Shown here: piece after piece, positions 1 through 6,200 of the stretch
Position numbering within the stretch: the first letter of the stretch is position 1
How the letters are laid out: each line of letters opens with the position of its first letter
NCBI GenBank assembly: GCA_025455245.1
Contig: JALOMX010000034.1
Span: 1 to 10,655, forward strand
Direction: 5' to 3'
DNA from: Chitinophagaceae bacterium
GTDB taxonomy: Bacteria; Bacteroidota; Bacteroidia; Chitinophagales; Chitinophagaceae
DNA: 10,655 bases
Translations under genes and position numbers: made by a program
Notes under the pieces: generated by a model
Database searches by the model: none
What the model saw: the letters and a program-made list of their open reading frames with translations, nothing else
Told to the model about the DNA's origin: nothing

Positions 1-18
1 CGAGCAAGCTCGCATGCC

Positions 19-61
19 AAAAAAGATAAATGCCCTGCCGATTTTCATCGACAGGGCATTT
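19..61 (-). terminator. Intrinsic terminator after tRNA-Leu(GAG)
   Basis: The two arms, 28-42 and 47-61, form a 15-pair stem closed by a GAAA tetraloop (GNRA type) when read on the minus strand, followed by a T-rich tail ending in six T (19-24). The single non-Watson-Crick position (38 against 51) is a U-G wobble in the minus-strand RNA but an A-C mismatch in the plus-strand RNA, which fixes the direction. The stem begins one base beyond the tRNA discriminator base, so it terminates the tRNA transcript and any read-through from the kinase gene upstream. Confidence 0.9.
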
Positions 62-62
62 G

Positions 63-147
63 TGCCCAGGACTGGATTCGAACCAGCACGCCCTTTACGA
101 GCACCACCACCTCAAAGTGGCTTGTCTACCAGTTTCAACACCTGGGC
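63..147 (-). tRNA. tRNA-Leu, anticodon GAG
   Basis: This is an 85-nt class II (long variable arm) tRNA. The acceptor stem pairs GCCCAGG (141-147) with CCTGGGC (64-70), and the discriminator A comes from position 63. The anticodon stem is CCACT/GGTGG with a final T-G wobble, and the 7-base loop TTGAGGT places GAG at positions 34-36 after the invariant T33. The T arm GCTGG-TTCGAAT-CCAGT is intact. CCA is not encoded. The anticodon reads CUU and CUC leucine codons. It lies 86 bases downstream of the histidine kinase gene on the same strand. I see no perfect TAnnTTTG box in front of it, so it may be processed from a longer transcript. Confidence 0.95.
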
Positions 148-233
148 GTTTCCAAAACAGAATGGTAGATTTTCTGAATCGGGGTGCAAATATCGATGCA
201 ATCGCATTTCGCTCCAAAAACTTTTTCTGCTTT

Positions 234-1349
234 TTATCCTCTTGGCAAAATCATCCGAAAGGTTGTTCCTTTTCCGGGTTCGGAATGCTTCACAAATAAT
301 TGTCCTTTATGGTATTGTTCAACAATCCGCTTACTCAATGAAAGAGGAGTAAAAACCTTGCCCAGATTGGCTGCTGTTATTCCCTTTCCACTGTCCTCAA
401 TATCCATCACCACCTGTGTCAATTCATCATGAATCTGAATTTCAATTTTACCCTTCCCTTCCATGGCATCCAATGCATTTTTCATCAGGTTTTCCAGCAC
501 CCATTCTATCAAAGTAGGTGAAGCCTGAACCAATACTTCATGCCGATCTGCTTTACATGAAAACAGAATCCGTTCCGGAGCTCTACGCTTCATATAGGCT
601 ATCATTTCTCCGGCAATTTTTACAAGATCACAAATCTCCAGTTGAGGTGAACTTCCGATCTTTCCAAACCGCTCCGAAACCAGCTTCAACCTTTGAATAT
701 CTTTCTCCATTTCCACCACCAGGGAATCATTTCCATGCTGTTCCCTTAAAACCTCAAGCCATCCTTGTAAACTTGTTAGGGGCGTACCCAATTGATGGGC
801 CGTTTCTTTTGCCATACCGGCCCAAACCTGATTTTGGGAACTCCTGTTTTGGGTGGTGATTAATGCTATAAGCAATGCCACAAATAACCCGACAAGAAAC
901 AACTGAACGATAGGGTAATATTGAACTTCCTTTTGCAAAAGGGTTTTTCCGAAATATACGAAAAACACCTGCCTTGGATTTTCGGAAAACTCCCATTCCA
1001 GGGGTTTGTTTTCTCCGGCAAGGTTTTCAAGGGTTTCTTTAAGGTAGTTCTTTTGAGAAGAAACCTTTACCGAATCAAGATTCCTGTAGTCGATTACATT
1101 CCCTGCAGAATCTGTCGCAATCAGGGGAATGTCTTCATTGTTTCGGATAACAAGGTTGGAAAGCTCAATGGCCTTAGGCTCTTCAGAAGCTGCGAGGGTT
1201 TGGGTAGCAACAATCCACTCGGCTACCCTTTGTCTTTCTTCCTTTTCGATTTTGTCAGCTAAATATCGAGTATAAATAAGTGTACCTGCAACCATTACAA
1301 GTGCCAGCAGAAAAAACAGGCTACGCCAATTAAGAACCCTGGAAACCAT
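234..1349 (-). CDS. Membrane sensor histidine kinase with a deleted G2 box
   Basis: This is a 371-residue two-component sensor kinase. An N-terminal membrane helix (about 9-27) and a second one (about 146-166) bracket a periplasmic segment of about 115 residues with no recognised ligand domain. A dimerisation/phosphoacceptor domain follows, with the motif KETAHQLGTPL and the probable phosphorylated histidine at H185. The HATPase domain shows the N box (N287 and N291 in ENLMKNALDAM) and the G1 box (D319 in DSGKGI). It then runs straight from KVFTP (to P335) into LSLSKRIVEQYHKG. In Bacteroidota relatives I remember about a dozen residues here, rich in Gly/Lys/Thr and carrying the GxGxG G2 box. 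The C-terminal GKGTTFRMILP is normal. The reading frame is intact, so either the ATP lid is really shortened or the deletion is recent. No response regulator is adjacent. The start is an ATG with weak ribosome-binding signal, which is common in this phylum. Confidence 0.9.
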   Translation of the reverse strand: MVSRVLNWRSLFFLLALVMVAGTLIYTRYLADKIEKEERQRVAEWIVATQTLAASEEPKAIELSNLVIRNNEDIPLIATDSAGNVIDYRNLDSVKVSSQKNYLKETLENLAGENKPLEWEFSENPRQVFFVYFGKTLLQKEVQYYPIVQLFLVGLFVALLIALITTQNRSSQNQVWAGMAKETAHQLGTPLTSLQGWLEVLREQHGNDSLVVEMEKDIQRLKLVSERFGKIGSSPQLEICDLVKIAGEMIAYMKRRAPERILFSCKADRHEVLVQASPTLIEWVLENLMKNALDAMEGKGKIEIQIHDELTQVVMDIEDSGKGITAANLGKVFTPLSLSKRIVEQYHKGQLFVKHSEPGKGTTFRMILPRG

Positions 1350-1446
1350 AAGCCGATAAAATTAGGGCATTGACGGTGGAAAAGTTAAAAAGTATGCGGG
1401 TAGAATAAAATGACCCCCTTATTTTTGCAGCCGAAATAAAATAGAT
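1350..1446. other. Divergent intergenic promoter region
   Basis: These 97 bases separate the minus-strand kinase from the plus-strand small protein. For the plus side there is a perfect -7 box at 1420-1427. For the minus side the best match is a weak TACTTTTT (1387-1394), one base off TAnnTTTG, without a convincing -33 element. I see no inverted repeat that would suggest a shared operator. Confidence 0.5.
1420..1427 (+). promoter_or_regulatory. Bacteroidota -7 promoter box for the 69-aa gene
   Basis: TATTTTTG is a perfect match to the Bacteroidota primary sigma factor -7 consensus TAnnTTTG. It lies 19 bases before the ATG at 1447, which would give a 5' leader of roughly a dozen bases. No good TTTG -33 element is present at the usual 19-21 base spacing, so promoter strength is uncertain. 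Confidence 0.5.
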
Positions 1447-1656
1447 ATGGGACAGGAACTGCAACCAATTAAACATGACAAAGAGTTTGGTAAGAACTGG
1501 GTTACTACCTCGCGCTTTATGTTTTACATGCAACTTTTTGCTTTACTGGCTTTTGTAGGCGGCTGCAGTTGTAATTTGTACAAAGCCACCCGGTACGAAA
1601 GCAAGCCCCGTGTAGAAGTACCTGAAAGTACACAATACACCCCTGTTTACAAATAA
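1447..1656 (+). CDS. Small membrane or lipoprotein-like protein, unknown function
   Basis: I do not recognise this 69-residue protein. It has a polar N-terminal stretch (1-23), one hydrophobic segment (about 27-39, MQLFALLAFVGGC), then C40 and C42, then a polar Tyr/Pro-rich tail. VGGC resembles a lipobox with C40 as the lipidated residue, but the long polar lead before the hydrophobic part is unusual for a lipoprotein signal. An alternative is a single-pass membrane protein with the cysteine pair at the membrane face. Starting at M25 or M28 would shorten the lead but would remove every positive charge. Support for a real gene: a perfect -7 box just upstream, no competing gene on either strand, and a clean end before the next promoter. 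It is monocistronic, followed by the tRNA-Gly promoter. Confidence 0.6.
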   Translation: MGQELQPIKHDKEFGKNWVTTSRFMFYMQLFALLAFVGGCSCNLYKATRYESKPRVEVPESTQYTPVYK

Positions 1657-1663
1657 GAAAAAA

Positions 1664-1695
1664 TTTGGGTGGTATAATCCCCACTCCTATTTTTG
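1664..1695 (+). promoter_or_regulatory. Bacteroidota promoter for tRNA-Gly(GCC)
   Basis: TTTG (1664-1667) and TATTTTTG (1688-1695) match the -33 and -7 consensus elements of the Bacteroidota housekeeping sigma factor, separated by 20 bases, which is the usual spacing. Transcription would start near 1702 and give a leader of about 54 bases before the tRNA. The -33 element falls just after the stop codon of the small protein gene. Confidence 0.7.
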
Positions 1696-1755
1696 CACTC
1701 CCAATTAAAAAAGGGGTAGTTCTAAGCTAAAGGTCAATACTTTTTAGCAACATAA

Positions 1756-1828
1756 GCGGAAGTAGCTCAGCTGGTAGAGCATCACCTTGCCAAGGTGAGG
1801 GTCGCGGGTTCGAATCTCGTCTTCCGCT
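1756..1828 (+). tRNA. tRNA-Gly, anticodon GCC
   Basis: This is a 73-nt tRNA with the acceptor stem GCGGAAG (1756-1762) pairing with CTTCCGC (1821-1827) and discriminator T at 1828. The D arm AGCTCAGCTGGTAGAGC is canonical. The anticodon stem TCACC/GGTGA closes a loop TTGCCAA with GCC at 34-36, reading GGU and GGC. The T arm CGGGTTCGAATCTCG is intact. CCA is not encoded. Its own promoter lies upstream and a terminator lies directly downstream. Confidence 0.97.
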
Positions 1829-1834
1829 CAAAAT

Positions 1835-1870
1835 ATCCCGATTCGGAAAGCCGGTTTCGGGATTTTTTTT
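1835..1870 (+). terminator. Intrinsic terminator after tRNA-Gly
   Basis: Arms ATCCCGA (1835-1841) and TCGGGAT (1857-1863) form a 7-pair outer stem, with an inner CGG/CCG pairing around an AAAG loop. A run of eight T (1863-1870) follows. It sits seven bases beyond the tRNA end and separates it from tRNA-Leu(UAA). Confidence 0.85.
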
Positions 1871-1882
1871 ATCGGTCAAAAT

Positions 1883-1910
1883 CTTCAAATGCTAACATTC
1901 GAATTTGAAG
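1883..1910. repeat. 8-bp inverted repeat upstream of tRNA-Leu(UAA)
   Basis: CTTCAAAT (1883-1890) and ATTTGAAG (1903-1910) are perfect inverted copies separated by 12 bases. They lie between the tRNA-Gly terminator and tRNA-Leu(UAA), in a stretch where I find no clear promoter box. No T tract follows, so this is not a terminator. It could be a protein-binding palindrome or chance. Confidence 0.45.
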
Positions 1911-1960
1911 GAAACTTGGTTGAGGAGTAGCAAAATGAACCCAAAACTAAAATGCACCAC

Positions 1961-2046
1961 GCCCCGGTGGTGGAACTGGTAGACACGCAGGACTTAAAAT
2001 CCTGTTCGCCGAAACGCGAGTACGGGTTCGATTCCCGTCTGGGGCA
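1961..2046 (+). tRNA. tRNA-Leu, anticodon UAA
   Basis: This is an 86-nt class II tRNA. Acceptor GCCCCGG (1961-1967) pairs with CTGGGGC (2039-2045) including one G-T wobble, and the discriminator is A2046. The anticodon stem CAGGA/TCCTG encloses loop CTTAAAA with TAA at 34-36, reading UUA and UUG. The long variable arm and the T arm (CGGGTTCGATTCCCG) are intact. CCA is not encoded. A terminator begins three bases later. I could not find a good -7/-33 pair in the 90 bases upstream. Confidence 0.97.
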
Positions 2047-2048
2047 CA

Positions 2049-2080
2049 TAAAAAAACCATCCATCAGGATGGTTTTTTTA
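2049..2080. terminator. Symmetric bidirectional terminator
   Basis: A perfect 14-pair stem (2049-2062 with 2067-2080) encloses the loop ATCA. The core CCATCC/GGATGG is flanked by A7 on the left and T7 on the right, so a T tract follows the hairpin in either direction. It can end the tRNA-Leu(UAA) transcript on plus and the metal efflux operon on minus, whose last stop codon lies 23 bases away at 2104. Confidence 0.9.
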
Positions 2081-2103
2081 TGCCTTTATGCCGGTTGTTT
2101 TTA

Positions 2104-3243
2104 TTACTCTTCCTCTCCTGCATTATTCAGTTTTCCCAGCAAACTGTACGCACCGGTAAGTACAAGCTGCTGACTTGCCCAATCTACATCATTGGAAGTA
2201 AGGGGAACCATCCCATTCCAGTTTTCTCCTATCATAACCTCTCTCATCCTAAACTTCCCATCCTGATTTACAAGGAAAACGAAATTTTTACCATCATGCC
2301 TTACTACGGCCGATTCGGGAACAAGCGGAAATTGAACCTCATTGGTAAATAATTCTGCCGAAACATACATACCCGGAATTAAATCGGAATGCTCACCCAA
2401 AAAATGACAGTGAATGGTAATTCCCCTGCTGCTGTCTACATTTCTTGAAACAAGGATTACTTCGCCTTTATATTTTTTTTCAGGACGCGATGGGTTAAAA
2501 AGAGTAAGTAGCTGACCCGTTTTCACAAGGTGCTGATCTTTTTCGAATACTACCAATGAACCATGAATATGATCGGGGTCCACAATTTCAAACAGCACAT
2601 CTGACGGATTTACGAATTTGCCGACATTCACATAAACGGCCTTAACAAACCCGTTTATCGGCGAACGGATCGGTACACTTCGGCTGATCTTATCAACATT
2701 CAATCCATCAGGGGCAATCCCAAGAATCTTTAATTTTTCGGAAAGTCCCTTTACCACTACCTGCTGCATTTCATATTCGGCTTTGGCCGACTCGAAGGCC
2801 TTTCTGCTTGATGCATCGCCTTCCCGTAGTTCGGATTGTCGCTGATAATCCGATTTTAAAAGGCCAAGTCTGGATTGGGCAACCAAAAAATCCTGCTGGA
2901 GCTGAACATAGGATTGATCCTCCATGATACCAAGAACCTCCCCTTTTGAGACCTTTCTCCCGGGCAGCATATCGGTACTTTTTAAAAAACCCCCAAACGG
3001 AAAACTGATACTGACAAGGCTTTCAGGAGGCACATCCACCATTCCGTTAACTTTAAGCGGGATCTGAATATTTTCAAGTTTTGCCAAACCCACAGTAATT
3101 CCGGCATTGGCTTTTGCCTTTTCTGAAAGAACAACTTCTGCGGTGGATGATTCGGTTTCCCCGGGTACAGTTTCCTTTTCATCTGCATTTTTGCAAGCTT
3201 GTAATGCAAAAACTGCCATTGCTATATAAAATATATTCTTCAT
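2104..3243 (-). CDS. RND efflux periplasmic adaptor lipoprotein (CzcB/CusB type)
   Basis: This 379-residue membrane fusion protein links the inner-membrane pump to the outer-membrane channel. An N-terminal lipoprotein signal ends in the lipobox LQAC, with C17 as the predicted lipidated residue, followed by a Lys/Glu/Thr-rich tether (18-38). The rest follows HlyD-family order: first half of the lipoyl-like domain with the surrounding beta strands (about 76-110, VSISFPFGGFLKST then PGRKVSKGEVLG), an alpha-helical hairpin (about 112-172), the second lipoyl half (about 189-215, VPIRSPINGFVKAVYVNVG), a beta barrel (about 216-300), and a membrane-proximal domain (about 305-375). Its ATG overlaps the pump stop codon as TAATG, so translation is probably coupled and pump and adaptor are made together. 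It is the last gene of the operon, with the symmetric terminator just beyond. No CusF-like or His-rich metal-binding extension is visible. Confidence 0.93.
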   Translation of the reverse strand: MKNIFYIAMAVFALQACKNADEKETVPGETESSTAEVVLSEKAKANAGITVGLAKLENIQIPLKVNGMVDVPPESLVSISFPFGGFLKSTDMLPGRKVSKGEVLGIMEDQSYVQLQQDFLVAQSRLGLLKSDYQRQSELREGDASSRKAFESAKAEYEMQQVVVKGLSEKLKILGIAPDGLNVDKISRSVPIRSPINGFVKAVYVNVGKFVNPSDVLFEIVDPDHIHGSLVVFEKDQHLVKTGQLLTLFNPSRPEKKYKGEVILVSRNVDSSRGITIHCHFLGEHSDLIPGMYVSAELFTNEVQFPLVPESAVVRHDGKNFVFLVNQDGKFRMREVMIGENWNGMVPLTSNDVDWASQQLVLTGAYSLLGKLNNAGEEE

Positions 3244-6200
3244 TAGTTATTATTAAGATATTGAATTTCAACTACTTTCTCATTAATCAACCTTAGAATA
3301 TTAATCTCATCCAGACCAGATTGAATCGCCTGCTGAAGGGCAAGGTTCCACTCAAGGTAATCAATACCTCCGGCAACATAACGGCGCTGTGCTGTTTCAA
3401 TCAGTAAATCAATTTTGGGTTTTATTTCTCCCCTGTACTGCTTCAAACGATCCTGAAGGCCCTTCCATTCTGCAATGGTTTGCTGATATTGGATTTTTAA
3501 CTGCTGCCAATCATATTCAACCATTCCCTCTGCAATCTTTTCCTGTACCCTTGCAGCTTCTACCCTTGCTTTTTGCCCTTTGGTAAAAATCGGCACATTC
3601 AACCCCACAAAGCCTGACCAAAACCGGTTGCCGATATCATAAAACTTTTCGTCCGACTGTATTCCGGTTGCATGCCATCCTGTTACAGACATATTATTGA
3701 ACCCAACCTGCCACTCGGCATTATTTTGCGCCTTCTCCATGAGTGTATTGGCTTGCATTGCCTTTAACTCCAAAAGCCTTGATTCAATGACAGGATGACT
3801 CCTTAAACCAACCGTATCTACTAATATCTTGACATTACTACCTGATTCCCAATGTATTTCAGGCTTTACAGGATATGCTTTCTGAAGTAAGATAGCCAAC
3901 CGCTGTTCCAAAGCTGATTGAATGGTTTTGACGGAAAGAATGTTTTGCCTGAGCCTGTTTTGTAATAATTCAAACTGGACAAGTTCCATTTTATCTGTTT
4001 CTCCGGCCGATAGTCTCTTTTCACTGATTTCTATGGTTTTGGAAAAGAGGCTGTCAAGTCTTTTATAAAGAACAAGCTCCGCATCGGCCGCAGCATATTG
4101 TGAATATAATAGCCGTACCATTCTGTCCATATCCTTTTGCACAAGATTGACCCGGGATATAGACGCACTATATTGTGCATCATAAAAGTCTTTGACCCTG
4201 GCGGAAAGCCCCATAGGCTGGAAGGCCTGGGTTGCCGTAAACATCAGGTCAAAATTCGGCCCCTGATTTTGTCCAACATCCATTTCTGCAAGTGTTTTGG
4301 GAATAGTCCTTGCAGTACCCTGCATGGTTTTGTGATAATCAGCCTGCAGAATGGCGGTCAATACCTGAGGATGTATTTGCCTAACCAATTGTAAAGCCTC
4401 ATCAATAGAAACTTTTTCAGTCTGCTGACTAAACCCTCCAAAGGGAATCATCAACAGAACCATACCAAGCAATTTCTTTAATGGTTTTATTTTCTTTTTT
4501 TCCATCCACTGATATAATATGGGTAAAACAAATAAGGTTAGAATGGTAGAACTGATTAACCCGGCAATGACAACAGTAGCGAGAGGCCTTTGAACTTCAG
4601 CCCCGGCCCGCTGACTGAGTGCCTTTGGTAAAAATCCAAAAGATGCAACCGCAGCGGTCATTAATACCGGCCTGAGACGGCTGATACATCCCTCAATAAT
4701 TGCTTTCTGGAGACTAACATCTCCCCTGATTTTGAAGCTCCTGATCTCGGTTATCAGCACTATTCCATTTAGGACAGATACCCCAAATAGGGCAATAAAC
4801 CCAATGCCGGCAGAAATGCTGAATGGCATACCTCTTAACCATAAGGCCACAATACCTCCGATGGCGCTTAGCGGAATGGCAGAAAAAATAATCAGTCCGG
4901 GGCCAATAGTTTTAAAGGCAGTATACAGCAAAAACAAAATGAGCATGAGTGCAACAGGCAATGCAATCATCAACCTTTCCCTTGCCTCCTGAAGGTTTTC
5001 AAACGCCCCTCCGAAATGAAGGTAATAACCGGTAGGCATTTTGGGGCCGGCCTCAACTTTTTCCTGTACATCCTTAACCACGCTTTCCACATCGCGCCCC
5101 CGAACATTGAAACTGACGATAATCCGGCGTTTGGCGTCCTCGCGCTGTATTTGGTTAGGCCCTTCGAGTATATCTACATCCGCCAGTAAATACAGGGGCA
5201 CCTGTGAACCACTTGCCACGGGAATAAGCATTTGCCGAATGTGCCCCACGTCATCGCGGTATGCATCTGTAAGCCTGACCACAAGATCGTAACGCCTTTC
5301 ATTTTGGTAAACAAGCCCTGCTGATGCCCCCGCAAAAGCCGATTGAATTACCCGGTTAACATCACTGATAGTCACTCCATACACTGCCAAAGCATCCCGG
5401 TTGTACTTTACCTGTATCTGCGGCAATCCGGTAACCGTTTCCACATACAGGTCATTCACGCCTTTTACCCCACTCATCATAGTGCCGAGTTTTGCGGCAT
5501 AGGCAGCTAAAGTATCGAGGTCTTCACCATAAAGTTTACAAACCACATCCTGCCGCGCACCACTGATGAGTTCATTAAACCTCATTTGAATGGGAAACTG
5601 AAAGCCTGCTGTCATTCCGGGAAACTCATTGATCTTTTCACTCATCTTATCGGCAAGTTCATCATAGGATTTGGCAGAGGTCCAATCTTCTTTTGGTTTA
5701 AGTAAAATAATTACATCACTCATTTCCATAGGCATTGGGTCTGTAGGAATTTCGCTCGCCCCTACCCTTGTAACAATCCGCTCCACTTCCGGGAATTCCT
5801 TTTTTAAAGTACCGGCAACTTTTTGTGCCATCTCCACCGTATGGGTAAGCGAAGTTCCTGCCATCAAACGGGTATCAACGGCAAAATCACCTTCTTCCAG
5901 CTCCGGTATAAACTCTCCACCAAGGTTTCTGAGAATAAACAGGGAACCAATGAAAAGCAGGATGGCAAATACAATGACCGGCAAAGGTCTTGCAAGGGCT
6001 TTTGAAAGCAAGGGCCTGTAAATTCCCCGCAACTTATCTACCATTCTGTCGCTGAGGTTACGCTTGTTTGACCATTTTTTTTGAATGGAAAGCGACGTAA
6101 TCATCGGTATGTAGGTAAGTGAAAGCAGGAATGCTCCTAAAAGGGCAAAAGCAACGGTTTGCGCCATCGGTGAAAACATTTTTCCCTCTATTCCTGACAG

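Noticed and set aside
14..352. Plus-strand open frames over the first 430 bases
   Set aside because: They run through the terminator, the tRNA-Leu(GAG) gene and the antisense of the kinase C-terminus, so they are not plausible genes.
1330..1533. Minus-strand open frame of 67 codons between the kinase and the small protein
   Set aside because: It overlaps the kinase start and the promoter region, and is antisense to the small plus-strand gene. It has no recognisable domain.
63..2046. Genomic island bounded by two leucine tRNAs
   Set aside because: The tRNAs are different isoacceptors on opposite strands. No integrase, direct repeat of a tRNA end or composition shift is visible.
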